The notes: generated by a model not told the origin, from the sequence alone. A DNA stretch of 64,000 nt from Echinarachnius parma (GCA_037951105.1 JBAMJV010003810.1:62001-126000); one strand, 5' to 3'; shown: positions 9,977 to 20,071, counted from the first letter of the stretch. Numbers and translations are program-made.

Positions 9977-10145
9977 TTGAGGCTCTCCACAATCACACTC
10001 CTCCCCCTCTTCCACAAGACCATTCCCACAGAGTGGGCCCCTGGGATAGGAGGGCCGATCTTCCAGACAATCCAGTCTGCCCATGGCCAGGTGGTTGGCC
10101 AGAAGCTGCTTGGAGCATGTGGAGAACTTTGTTGGCGGCTGTTTC
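9977..10145 (-). CDS. ADAM-Ig gene: end of metalloprotease region and start of disintegrin domain
   Basis: One base completes an Arg codon, and the exon ends phase 0 at gtaaga. It reads [13 protein letters not shown], matching the ADAM FS-x-CS motif, then [19 protein letters not shown], the hallmark opening of ADAM disintegrin domains. Two partial copies with the same donor lie downstream. Confidence 0.93.
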
Positions 10146-10492
10146 CTGCAAGTGATGAAGATACATCAGTGTTTATTAACTCTTACAATGCAGTCGGTGA
10201 TGATTTGAGTCGGTGACGATTTGCAGGCTTAATGCAAATTAGCACCAAACAGCACACAAACTATCAATAAAGATCTATAAACCCCTTGGCATGTTCAGAA
10301 GCACTAAATGTATGGGAATCCATCAGTTTCAAACTTGGGACCAGTTGATGGAGGTCAGGCCATATCATACCCATCAGGTAAATGTTTTGATTGTGAATAA
10401 AACCAATATTGCATACCATATTAGCATGAAAGTTAATCTGTATCAAATATCAATAAATCATGTTTTGATGATGTGTATAGAATAGTGCTTAC

Positions 10493-10629
10493 CTTTTGAC
10501 AATATCCATGATGCAGTACTTGGTTGCATCCCGGCATTCGCACTCTGAGCTATCATGGCGCAGACCGATGTTATGTCCTATGCTGTGTGCAGCATCATTG
10601 GCAACTTGAACAACATCATCTGAATGGTC
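10493..10629 (-). CDS. ADAM-Ig gene: zinc-motif exon with Glu to Ser substitution
   Basis: Phase 0 start, phase 2 end at gtaagc. It encodes VANDAAHSIGHNIGLRHDSS, followed by a Cys pattern and YCIMD, aligning with the ADAM consensus H-E-x-x-H-x-x-G-x-x-H-D and C-I-M. All three zinc-binding His and the Gly are kept, but the catalytic Glu is Ser (AGC, complement of 10582-10584). Metal binding may persist while peptide hydrolysis should not. Confidence 0.95.
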
Positions 10630-10981
10630 CTGGGAAAGTGGGAATAAAATATAGCAAGTCAAAGCTGCTTTAAATAAAAATATCAAACATTTCAATTATT
10701 TTATTTTGGGGTTTATTTAGTACTTAATAGTGTATGTGCCAGGAAAAGCCAAATAATTATGTACTAAAATAAACCAGTACCTTCCGTGTAGTGTCTTGCA
10801 GAATCGGGCAATCTTCATGACTCTGCTATTTTGACTGTGCATTATTTTGTATGTAAATGTCTACAATTCAATTGTAAATATTCATGTATCTCTTTAAACT
10901 AACCATATAGCAAACATACTTCAGTACGAGGGGAGGGAAATTCTTGAAAACAATTTGGAGAAAAATAGATCAAGCATTTAC

Positions 10982-11066
10982 CTCCAAAACAGCAGCAGAA
11001 AATGATGGGGAGCACATCTCTCCATGGTACGTGTGGGACTTCATGTGATGCATAAATGTTGTTCCC
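10982..11066 (-). CDS. ADAM-Ig gene: metalloprotease exon (Met-Cys-Ser-Pro block)
   Basis: The 85-bp exon reads GTTFMHHMKSHTYHGEMCSP then SFSAAVLE. It matches the ADAM stretch ending in MCS(P) that precedes the zinc motif. Phases fit both neighbours (previous phase 2, next phase 0). Confidence 0.87.
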
Positions 11067-11476
11067 CTATAGACATTAGAAGCAATCAAACAAAGATAAA
11101 TCATAAAATATTTTGAATTACTGAAATTGGGAAAATAATCTTGGGTAATAAATGGGGTTCATACATCATGTAACAATCAAGACAAATTAAGAAAAGAAGA
11201 ATACTTCTTCTTACTGTGAATTCTCTTCTATAAATGTATGGCACTTAAATTAAAACATTTCTTCATTAATTTTTCTCACAAACACTTAATTCATGTAAGA
11301 TTAAATGAAATATTGTATTGAAACATTAATGAAACACTCATGAAAATATTATCATGATGCTCTTAATAAAATACTTCTGAAACATTGCAATGGGACATTC
11401 AAATGACATATTGATGAAACACTCATGAAGCATTTTCATTCAAAAATTGTAATCTATTACAAATGGAATGACTTAC

Positions 11477-11646
11477 GAAACGAGCAGAGCAAAGTCATGA
11501 TGTTGCTGTGGTAACAGATCCTGCTCTCTCCAGGCAAGGAAGCTATCCAGGGTTTCATAGACGTTAGGACTTACAGCAATCTCGTCTCCTTCATTCCAAA
11601 CCTCACTCCCTACTAGAGAAAGGCTGATGCCTAGGTCCTCATATAG
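11477..11646 (-). CDS. ADAM-Ig gene: metalloprotease exon (Val-Gly-x-Glu-Val-Trp block)
   Basis: It reads LYEDLGISLSLVGSEVWNEG, a TLDSFLAWREQDLLP block, then HHDFALLV. These correspond to the conserved ADAM segments around IxVxLVGxExW, TLxxFxxWR and HDxAxLIT. The exon ends phase 2 at gtaagt. Three decayed copies lie directly upstream in gene direction. Confidence 0.92.
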
Positions 11647-11721
11647 CTAGATTGATTGATAAATGGATTGACCAATTGTTTTATTAATTGATTGATTGAA
11701 AGATAAATCCCTTAGGAAACT

Positions 11722-11829
11722 AATTAGGGTTTCATAAATATTAGCCTAGGACTCACAGCAATAGTATCTCCTTCATCCTATACCTCACTCCCTACAAGAG
11801 ACAGGCTGATGCCTAGGTACTCATATAGC
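11722..11829 (-). pseudogene. Decayed copy 1 of the Val-Gly-x-Glu-Val-Trp exon
   Basis: Shares cataaatattagcctagg-type, ctcactccctac and aggctgatgcctaggt motifs, plus the adjacent intron text tagctagattgattgataaa, with the functional exon. The 3' part with the donor is absent. Confidence 0.75.
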
Positions 11830-11887
11830 TAGATTGATTGATAAATGGATTGACCAATTGTTGTATTGACTGCTGGATAGATACATA

Positions 11888-12011
11888 GACTTCCAGAAAT
11901 TATTCAGTGTTTCATAGACATTAGCCGAGGGCTTACAGCGATCTCTTCGCCTTCATTCTAAACCTCACTCCCTACTAGAGATAGGCTGATGCCTAGGTCT
12001 TCATATAGCTA
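11888..12011 (-). pseudogene. Decayed copy 2 of the Val-Gly-x-Glu-Val-Trp exon
   Basis: Contains tttcatagacattagccgag, cctcactccctactagaga and the same intron boundary as the functional exon. It is closer to the functional exon than copy 1 but lacks the second half and donor. Confidence 0.75.
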
Positions 12012-12081
12012 GATTGATTGATAAATGGATTGACCAATTGCTTTATTGATTAATTGGCAGATAGATTGATTTCATTAAGAC

Positions 12082-12176
12082 AGTAGGAAATGTTCCATCA
12101 TAACTATTAGGGCTCACATCAATTTCTTATCTTGTATTCCGTACCTCCTTCCTTCCTAGCGAAAGAATGATGCCAT
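12082..12176 (-). pseudogene. Decayed copy 3 of the Val-Gly-x-Glu-Val-Trp exon
   Basis: Only weakly similar: it keeps ttccatcataactattaggg, a cctccttccttcctagcgaa block in place of cctcactccctactagagaa, and aatgatgcc. It is the oldest of the copies by divergence. Confidence 0.5.
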
Positions 12177-12345
12177 GGGCTCTCCCCTAATCTTTTCTTT
12201 CAGGTGGCCAAATTTACATATCCAATATACTCTAACCATAGACTTGTGAGTTTCTAGCCCATTTCTAGTGGCCAACTGAAATTTCAGGTGGCCATTGGCA
12301 CCCGGGCCACTGCTAAGGGTGAGCCCTGATGCTTATGTCATCTTA

Positions 12346-12568
12346 AGCCCGGCGCAGACAGAGCCGACTCGACCCGATCCGACTGGTTTTGAGTCAGGCT
12401 AGAGTCAGTTTCGCTCAGTCGGAGCCGATCCAACATGTTGAATCGGCCTCGATTGACCTCCGACTGGCACCTGACTGAAAAAACCGGAGTCCTGAGGCAG
12501 CGCATACTGAGTTAATCAGGCTGGAAACCAGTCGGATCGGGTCGAGTCGGCTCTGTCTGCGCCGGGCC
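12346..12568. mobile_element. Harbinger-like MITE with long near-perfect TIRs
   Basis: Left end AGCCCGGCGCAGACAGAGCC and the inverted right end share more than 40 bases with few mismatches, including GACTCGACCCGATCCGACTGG on the left. TTA flanks both sides (12343-12345 and 12569-12571), the typical 3-bp target duplication of PIF/Harbinger elements. No coding capacity. Confidence 0.8.
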
Positions 12569-12722
12569 TTAGATCCAGATTGATTTATATATTGAGCAAT
12601 AAATATGGTGTGCATATTCTGAATTGAATTATGATTTTGATATTAAATTATGAAATGTTTTTGATGAAGAGATCACCAAAGTGAATCATTGTAATGACTG
12701 GAAATTTGTATAAGAAATTTAC

Positions 12723-12794
12723 CTGTGCAAGCAGGTGTGTCAGCATCATAGATTTGTTCTTCAGAGCTTCCAAGTCTCTACCACTGTTCACAAA
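12723..12794 (-). CDS. ADAM-Ig gene: metalloprotease exon (helix segment)
   Basis: A 72-bp exon, phase 0 at both ends, reading FVNSGRDLEALKNKSMMLTH then LLAQ. It matches the ADAM helix after the first strand (usually ...D..........N..D..Y). Confidence 0.85.
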
Positions 12795-13182
12795 CTGGGG
12801 AAACAAAAACAGTCAAATATCATAAGGCACTTATATATACACAAATATCATAACGTTCCCTCCAAAACATACTTACAAGCTGTCTATAGCTACAAGTCAA
12901 GTACAATAATTTCCTTATCAACTCAGGGAAATAACTTTTAAACCCTGTTACAGTATGGTTGGTTCATTTTTGAACACATTATAACATTGTATATGATTAT
13001 GTAAATCAGAATTTTGTAAAAAATGTGCATACATGTAATATAATTTCATCCATTATCAATATAGAATTGATATCAACCACATGCAACGACTGAGTTAATA
13101 CTGAGGCTGATGTATGCCAAATTCCATTGCACTCATTAATTTTGCGTTAGTGGGTTTTTAAATATTTCTCAAAATCTATTAC

Positions 13183-13707
13183 TTAAAGGGCAATGCAACT
13201 CAAGAATAGAGTTTATCCTACTTGATACATCGTAATATGCCTTTTTATTATATATAGCATAACTCCGACTCAGATTTCTGCTTTGGGAGAAATATGTGAA
13301 AACTCTATCGGGTTTACCACTATTCATGCGAACACTGGAGGCCGCCATTATTAGGTGTGTGCGGACTTACGGTCAGTGATATGCATTAATGCATTTCAAT
13401 AGCACCTATTCAAACCATTGTCTGAATACTTGTAGATGCTTTGACGAGTCTGCAAATCAGTGAAAAGCTTTTTGTTCGGCCCGTAGCACACACGTCATAG
13501 TTTGCAAAGCATGTCGGGCAATTACAAGAACATGGCCGCTCCCATCACCTTTTGCCGCTGTAAGAATTAGTAAAATGTGGGTATGTTCACGTAAGGATTT
13601 CATGGGATCCAGGAGGCCAAAATTGCCAAGTTATGTATCAAATAAAATGTCTGTTCACCCTCTAAACGATAATAATAGCCGAAAGCCATAGTTTCATTGC
13701 CCTTTAA
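13183..13707. mobile_element. piggyBac-like MITE bounded by TTAA
   Basis: Left end TTAAAGGGCAATGCAACTC is mirrored by CATTGCCCTTTAA at the right. TTAA at both ends fits the piggyBac target-site rule. No transposase ORF is present. Confidence 0.65.
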
Positions 13708-13811
13708 CGTCCCTCTGTGAAGCAACTGTGAAAGAACTTAAACATGGAACTGACCTAGGTCATGGTTAAAGAGTTGGCATAGAGTTACGATTTGTATTAA
13801 AGCACTGTGAA

Positions 13812-13890
13812 GAGGTGTTCTGGTCTAGTGGTCAGAGCTCCGCTCTTTGCACTTATATAATGGCCCGGGTTCGAACCTTTGCCGCGTCTA
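13812..13890 (+). mobile_element. tRNA-derived SINE head
   Basis: Contains an A box (TGGTCTAGTGG, at 13820) and a B box (GGTTCGAACC, at 13868) about 48 bases apart, as in RNA polymerase III promoters of tRNA genes. The cloverleaf is not intact, so it is a tRNA-derived SINE rather than a tRNA gene. Confidence 0.55.
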
Positions 13891-14113
13891 TCGGATGGTG
13901 ATGATACAGGGTGGTCCCAGACATATATATTCATAATTGATCGAACCTGTCTGTAAATATCAAAAACCAACCAACCAACCGCACTCAGTCTCAGAATGAC
14001 TGTAAATAATGCAACTGGCACCATCACAATCTGTACAAATTTTAATGATTAATGAGGTCAGTGATGACAAAATAAAACAACCAAAGTGCAGTTATGCCAA
14101 GATATTTGTTTAC

Positions 14114-14250
14114 CTGATTATAGTCATGTACAATGTAGAGCTCCAGGTATTTAACTCCTGGATTGGCTCCTGAGGTAGAGGCTTGTGGGGCTCCATTGCC
14201 AGTGGTCTCCCTTCGCTGTCGTCTCCCAGACTGCCTGGTGGGATCCTGTC
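14114..14250 (-). CDS. ADAM-Ig gene: propeptide/metalloprotease junction exon with furin-like site
   Basis: Two bases complete an Arg codon; the exon ends phase 0 at gtaaac. It contains RQSGRRQRRETT, a proprotein-convertase type site, then KYLELYIVHDYNQ, the standard first strand of the ADAM metalloprotease domain. This defines where the propeptide would be removed in the secretory pathway. Confidence 0.92.
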
Positions 14251-14695
14251 CTGGAACAAACCACAGAGGCTTCTCTACTCTAAATCATGCTTTGCTTGCT
14301 TAACAGGTCACGTTTTACTCTAATGAGACCATGTAAGCTGACAGGACCTGTGTTTATCGTATTAGAAAGGACATCCCACAAATAAGATACCCTGACTCTC
14401 TAAGTCAAAGGAATCTTCTTCAGAAGAATAATTAACCTTTTTTCATAATGGAAACAAAACCAGGCAGTGCAGGCACAATGTAATTTCTAATTTGCATCTA
14501 TTTTATATATGTATATGACAGACTTTGAAAATTACATTAAATATTCTTAATGGTGAATTATGTTGATGACATAAACAATCTGACCATTTAAATTCAAAAT
14601 TCAAGACTTATCACAATATGCAAACTTGATGATGGGAATGAATTCCAGAGTCCTGACTACAATCAAGTCAAGGCCTTGTGGAGTCTCACACTCAC

Positions 14696-14808
14696 TTGTT
14701 TCCTGGCGATGTTCTTCAGATGGAGTCAGCCGGGAGACAATGTGAAGCCTCTCATCTTGGCTTGAATCCCTGATGATATACGTTGCCTCGTCAGCATAGA
14801 TAGTTCCC
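14696..14808 (-). CDS. ADAM-Ig gene: propeptide exon
   Basis: Reads RGTIYADEATYIIRDSSQDE then RLHIVSRLTPSEEH, the propeptide strand region of ADAMs (Gly-x-Ile...Tyr-x-Ile-x-Pro-like). One base completes the first codon and the exon ends phase 1 at gtgagt. Both fit the neighbours. Confidence 0.88.
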
Positions 14809-14859
14809 CTATTCAATACAAAGAATGTTTTATTATTTTGTTTATGCGTTTCATTTCAA

Positions 14860-14942
14860 CCCATTCCATTTAAGATTTTGAAATCCCTAGACTGTGTACA
14901 TAGGCCACCAAGGCCCAACCAGGTACCCGTAAGCAATGGTTT
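14860..14942. mobile_element. Degraded TTAACCC-type mini-element
   Basis: Begins tcaacccattcc, holds gactgtgtaca and gcccaaccaggtacccgtaa, and ends caatggttta. It matches the family seen at 5885, 9860 and 32309. Confidence 0.45.
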
Positions 14943-15535
14943 ATGCATTGTAGTTTAATACCAGAAATACTGATTCATCATAATCTTCATCTCAAGCTAA
15001 TGAAACTATAAGTGGCACATGAAAGCAATGATAACATGACTATAATAAACAAAATGAATGTGGCACAAAATCACTGTTTCTATGACATATATTGTGAACA
15101 CTTTGATTTTATACTTGATTTATCATTTTTACATTAAAAAATCGTCTTTTAGCAATATGAATTACAAACATTTAATTGAACAATTCTGCTTCTGCTCGCT
15201 TTTGTACAATGGCTTTCCCTTACAATTATGTTACAATTTCAACATGTATCTTCAAATGCCCTTTAAAAGGCTTTAGTGACAGCCTTCAAAACAAACTCTC
15301 AAAGAACTTGAACTTGGCAAAGTTTACTGCTTTATTTTACAAAAGACTTCTCCATAACATTTCTTCATCTTATTTTTAGTCTTGTAATAATGTAACTCAA
15401 TCCAAGGGGGTGCAGTAATTGGCCGATATACTTAAAAATAAGATTTAGTTCTGTTCACATTCTTATTGGAAATAATGCTATTTTTTTAAAAAGGTTATAC
15501 CCCAAAAAAAGAGTAATTTTTGTTTAAATAATTAC

Positions 15536-15615
15536 CTGATGCTATTTGTACAAGCATCGAGGAATACAGAAGACTTTGTTTGTCCACGGACCGTTCCATG
15601 ATAAAAACAGTTATC
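15536..15615 (-). CDS. ADAM-Ig gene: propeptide exon with the Cys-x-Tyr-His-Gly block
   Basis: Reads DNCFYHGTVRGQTKSSVFLD then ACTNS. The DNC(Y/F)YHG(x)V.G sequence is a signature of ADAM propeptides. Phase 0 start and phase 2 end agree with the next exon. Confidence 0.92.
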
Positions 15616-15772
15616 CTGTGTAAGAATGAAAACAAGCATTTATATTAGAATATGATGTGTTGTTGACAAATAAAATAATTATGAACATTTCTTGTTGTTT
15701 AATCAATATTGACAGATCAAACTTGAATAGAATACTACAATTATACAGTACAATATAAGTCAAAGACGTGAC

Positions 15773-15843
15773 CATGTCTGATCGGTATTCTCTACGACGC
15801 AATTCCACTTCAAAGCCTTGTATGCTCGTGCCTAATATAGCCC
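15773..15843 (-). CDS. Possible ADAM-Ig propeptide exon (uncertain)
   Basis: A strong acceptor (ctctctgtcttgcag) precedes an open frame containing GFEVELRRREYRSDM, which resembles the F-x-L-x-L-x-x-N strand of ADAM propeptides. The proposed donor (ATG|gtcacg) is weak, and the start phase does not match the exon I found upstream, so it may be a decoy or need another exon between. Confidence 0.3.
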
Positions 15844-16192
15844 CTGCAAGACAGAGAGGGGCAAGCTAGCAAGCAATACTAATTGTAAGTAAATACTGCA
15901 AAATACTGTTGTAGGGAAGGAATGTAATATGTCCCGTAACGTAGTGGTAGAATATAGACGGCATCCCCGGTCTGTACGGCCCGCGATTGCCCCGGAAGAC
16001 GGCGTGGATGTGGATGCGAGGATCGCCTCGTACATGTAGCTAGTGCTACATGTACCGCTGCTGGGAGACTCTGGCTACGTGTGGAGGCGGATTCACTGGT
16101 GCGGAGTCGAGTAGGCAGCGTGAACGGCCGCGATTCTCTGATCACACAGCACACATCCATGCGGGATTGGAACCGTTTGTATCATACCACGA

Positions 16193-16204
16193 ATGGACAG
16201 AATT
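16193..16204 (+). CDS. Candidate start of a nested two-exon gene, cut by a transposon
   Basis: An ATG followed by GAC AGA ATT lies directly before the foldback element at 16205. If the element and one AGAATT copy are removed, this frame runs without a stop into 17034-17302. Other upstream ATGs in other frames exist (for example 15930 and 16050), so the true start is uncertain. The surrounding DNA is locally GC-rich, as expected for a 5' exon. Confidence 0.3.
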
Positions 16205-17027
16205 GGGCGCTAATGTGGTTTCGTACCCCTTTTTTTTTCTTCTTTTTTTTCCGTACCCCTTTTTTTTCTTTTTTTTCCAATGCATTATTTGTCTTTAAAC
16301 TCAACTAAATTAGTTCGTATTACTCACTGCACTTTGTCCTTATCCCTCGATGGTCTGTTGTAATATTTTGGTCAACATTTAAGCCCTTTTTTTGGCGACT
16401 TTAATCGATGGTTTTGAAAGCGTCGCGGCACCAGCTTCGCGGTCGCAAGAATCGAAATAGCGGGGCTTCACGAGCAGCTATGCCGTTAGCTACCGGTGAC
16501 ATGAACGTGGAGAGAGTACCGTACTCCTGCGCGCTCAATACCGGTTACGTCCATATGTATGGTGGCTATAAATCTGAAACGTAATCAATTGATCAAGCGG
16601 GTGGCCGTATGATCGTGTTTTTGTTTAGTTCCACATTTAGAGCCACCATACATCGCTTCATCTATGGATGTAACCGGTACGGCGCGCGCTAGCACGTACG
16701 ACAGGAGTACAGTACGTTCAAGTCACCGGTAGCTAACGGCATAGCTAGCTGCTCGTGAAGTCCCGCTATTTCGAATCTTGCGACCGCGAAGCTGGTGCCG
16801 CGACGCTTTCAAAACCATCGATTAAAGTTGCCAAAATAAGGGCTTAAATGACCAAAATATTACAACAGACCATCGAGGGATAAGGACAAAGTGCAGTGAG
16901 TAATACGAACTAATTTAGTTGAGTTTAAAGACAAATAAAGCATTGAAAAAAAAAGGAAAAAAAAGGGGTACGGGGAAAAAAAAAAAAAAAAAAAAAAAAA
17001 AAGGGGTACGAAACCACATTAGCGCCC
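16205..17027. mobile_element. Foldback (palindromic) element, 823 bp, with AGAATT duplication
   Basis: Ends GGGCGCTAATGTGGTTTCG... and its inverse; the two arms of roughly 350 bp are near-identical inverted copies around a short centre near 16600. AGAATT flanks both sides (16199-16204, 17028-17033), a 6-bp target duplication. Poly-T/poly-A runs sit near each end. There is no coding capacity. Arm similarity suggests a fairly young insertion. Confidence 0.85.
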
Positions 17028-17033
17028 AGAATT

Positions 17034-17302
17034 GTACTCGACATCGACACTAGAAGGACCGGAACTTTACCATCTCCTTCCAGGTGTTTGTCGAACAAAC
17101 TATTCTCAGCAGTAGAAGTAGAACTGGGCTCTCTCATCGAGGCTTCGTCGTCGGGGCGCCCCGCTCACCCGCCGTCGCCGCCTTTACCGCTGGTAGAGAG
17201 CCAGTCAAACCCACTTGTCGTGGGACCTGTTGTAGCTACCTCGATCTCGGCCCGATCCTCGGCTTACCAGACAACAATTGTCACTGGGTCACTGCAGTGC
17301 TT
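17034..17302 (+). CDS. Unknown nested gene, exon 1 remainder
   Basis: An open frame of 89 codons runs from the transposon junction to a consensus gtgagt donor at 17303, ending phase 2. It encodes a Ser/Pro/Val/Ala-rich sequence (for example SLIEASSSGRPAHPPSPPLP). The frame joins exactly to the exon at 17797. I do not recognise the family. The gene lies on the opposite strand inside an intron of the ADAM-Ig gene. With the element present there is no in-frame ATG after the insertion, so this allele may be inactive or use another start. Confidence 0.45.
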
Positions 17303-17796
17303 GTGAGTTTTGTGTAATCTTCTCTAGACATGCACAATTTAGAATACGTGGGACTAGCATCAACAATTCGTCACCAAACAGTACAAAGTCAAAGTAATAC
17401 ATTTTTTTCCACTTCACACAATGTGATCATCTCAAATGTGCTCTCATACTTCACTTTCACATAATTATATAATTATAATCGCTTTTAATTACCGTAACAG
17501 TATTTAATACACTCTGCTTGGCGATGAATTTTCCCACTTGTTCTCGGAGCAGACTGTATTAATTTTAGCAAACTTTCAATAAATCAACAGTGAGAATATG
17601 CGCATGCGCAATGCATCTCAAAACAAATCTCAAATGCTCTATGCCAAACAATTAATTTACTTGTTTCTTTCTTCCTGGCTTACTCACTAACGAGTTAATA
17701 TTTGATTAGAGTTTAATTACCACATTGTCCGATTTTATTGTTTGTTTTTTGTTCTCATACCTTTTTACTTTCTTCATTATCCCTTCCACTTTCCAG

Positions 17797-17962
17797 GGAG
17801 CATTATCATGTTTCCGATTTTTATCAAAACAAAGTCATGTTTACCAGAAGAGGTGTGATGCGCCTGAAAGGCTCATCCTGTGCCCTGTATATCGTTTCTA
17901 CAGTTGAGTCCAATGCGCTGTATTTTCTTCAAGAGACAAGAATGATAACAAAGACAAATTAA
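17797..17962 (+). CDS. Unknown nested gene, exon 2 (terminal)
   Basis: A pyrimidine-rich tract and CAG acceptor (ttccactttccag) precede a frame that completes the split Leu codon, then reads EHYHVSDFYQNKVMFTRRGV, followed by about 35 residues, and stops at TAA. Composition is protein-like (mixed hydrophobic and charged). The phase match across the 494-bp intron is the main support. No family was recognised. A LINE fragment follows within about 300 bp. Confidence 0.5.
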
Positions 17963-18270
17963 TAGATTTGCTACGACAAAGTAAAGACATCTATTAAGAC
18001 ACATGTGAGGTGAGCCACTGTATTTCTCTCCATTGCCTGATGTGGAGACTATTATACAGACTATAAAAAAGTATAATTTTACTTTTAAACTATTTTCAGT
18101 CATTATAATATAATTGATTTTACAACTTTTAATGCATTCTTATACTTAAAAAAAAAAAAGCCTGTGCAATGAACACGTGACTTTTATCAAATCATGCACT
18201 TGTAATATTATAAATTATATTGGGAGGGTATATAGCTATTATTTTAAAAAGTTATAACATAAACTGTAAC

Positions 18271-19665
18271 AGTATGGCATTGCTAAAAGGTCTATTATAG
18301 TAGATGACGATGTAGAGGTATTTTTAAGGTTGTATGCTTTACTTTATGCCGATGATACTATTGTGATGGCTGAGTCAGCTGTAGAGTTACAAGCTGCGTT
18401 ATGTGCAGTTCATCAGTATTGTGAACTTTGGAAATTAACTGTCAATGTTACTAAGACAAAAATTATGATTTTTTCTCGCGGAAAAGTTCGTAAATTTCCT
18501 GCCTTTATGTTTGGTGAGAGCGAAGTGGAAGTAGTTCCTGATTATGTTTATCTTGGGACAACCTTTAGTTTTAATGGTTTATTTAATAAAGCTATAGTTA
18601 AACAGGTGAATCAGGCAAGGAGAGCATTATATTGTTTAATTGGTAAGGCAAGGAAATTGTGTTTGCCTTTGGATATTCAATGTGAGTTATTTGATCAGCT
18701 TGTAGTACCAATTTTATTATATGGTTGCGAGGTTTGGGGGTTTCAGAAACTTGATTGTATTGAAATGTTTCATAAGAAATTTCTTAAAAGTTTGCTTAGA
18801 GTTAATCGTGGTACTGCTAATTGTATGGTTTATGGAGAACTTGGTAGGTCTGATTTGAGAAGTACTGTAGAGTCGCGTATGGTTAGCTACTGGGCTAGAA
18901 TTGTTCAGGGGAAAAAGTCAAAGTTATCTTACATTGTTTGTAAGTTGCTGCGTAAGTTGTATGATAAGGGTGATTTTGAGTCGAGGTGGATTAAACATAT
19001 AAAACATATTTTGGATAGGTGTGGAATGTCAAACATCTGGACTGTTGATGTTCCATTGAATATTGATTGGGTGAAATTGTCTTTGAATTTGAGGTTAGCT
19101 GATATGTATAAACAAAATTGGAATGATGAGGTTAATAGGAATCGTTTGTGTATAAATTATAGGATCTTTAAAAGTGTGGTTGGTTTTGAAAAATATTTAG
19201 TGCAGTTGGATGTTAAAGATAGGATAACTTTGTCTAGATTTCGGTGTGGAAACCATAAACTCCCAATAGCAAATGGTCGCTACTTGCCTGAGCAAGAGTT
19301 GCAGATTTGCAGCTTGTGTTCCTTACAAGATCAGGGGGATGAATTTCATTATGTCTTAGTGTGCCCTGCATTTCAGAATGATCGGAAGCAGCTAGTTAAA
19401 GGTCATTATTTTAAGAGGCCAAATGTATATAAGATGTACCAGTTATTTAATGTTAGAAATATTAAACAGTTAAAAAAATTATCAAGGTTTTGCAGTATTA
19501 TTATGGCTAAGTTTTCTTAGTGTGTGCTAGTTAAAAGTTGTTGCCAAAGATTTTGTTTGTTTTTTATCATGTTTATATATGTATATATACACTTGTTGTA
19601 TTTCTCCCATGCCCCCGTGAGGGGCCGTTATTGAGAATAAAATTCATTGTCATTGTCATCCGATA
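18271..19665 (+). mobile_element. 5'-truncated LINE (reverse transcriptase C-terminal half)
   Basis: A 396-codon open frame (18330-19520) contains the reverse-transcriptase motif YADDTIVMAES, the following LNVTKTK-like block, a YLG strand motif, and a C-terminal zinc-knuckle-like C-x2-C...H...C (QICSLCSL, then FHYVLVCPAF). The fingers and upstream domains are absent. The 3' end terminates in a (CATTGT)-type tail (19643-19660), as in several non-LTR clades. The long open frame suggests recent insertion. It lies in an ADAM-Ig intron in opposite orientation. Confidence 0.9.
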
Positions 19666-19830
19666 GCAACAATAACAGTGATCGATACTAGTAGACTGCG
19701 AACAAAAAAAACACCAAGACAGTAGTAATACAATTAAATGCAAGGTATAAGATTGAAATTTGTTTCAGTACGTGCATATGCGAAAAGAAGAGAAAAGTAG
19801 AGATATAATTTTTACGTTTGTACTGTTTAC

Positions 19831-19911
19831 CTCGACTTTTTGACATCCAGAATCAGGTCTTGTTGAAATGCCGCGATGTAAATAGTCGTTTGATTTAGAG
19901 ACCGTAAAATC
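19831..19911 (-). CDS. Possible ADAM-Ig propeptide exon, frame unresolved
   Basis: A good acceptor (cttctag) and a gtaaac donor bound 81 bp. Frame 0 is open (ILRSLNQTTIYIAAF...), and it fits phase with the AAG|gtgagt end of the 20481 exon. A second reading uses the internal acceptor caaag and gives DLILDVKKSR, which looks more like an ADAM propeptide strand and would pair with the alternative ACG G|gtaagg donor. Transcript data are needed to choose. Confidence 0.4.
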
Positions 19912-20071
19912 TAGAAGAAATAAGCAAATTCATATTTTCACCACTACGCATTTAACGGCACGTATTACGTTAATAGTTATTATGAAAGGAAAATATAAAA
20001 ATCCAAACTATTCATATGATCCCTTTATTATGAAAATATTTGCCAGAGTGCAGCCCAGATATGGGGTAAGA

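Noticed and set aside
17037-17137. Minus-strand ORF MREPSSTSTAE... as the ADAM-Ig N-terminus
   Set aside because: A better signal-peptide exon with matching phase lies at 25663-25735, and the opposite strand here joins in frame to a spliced exon.
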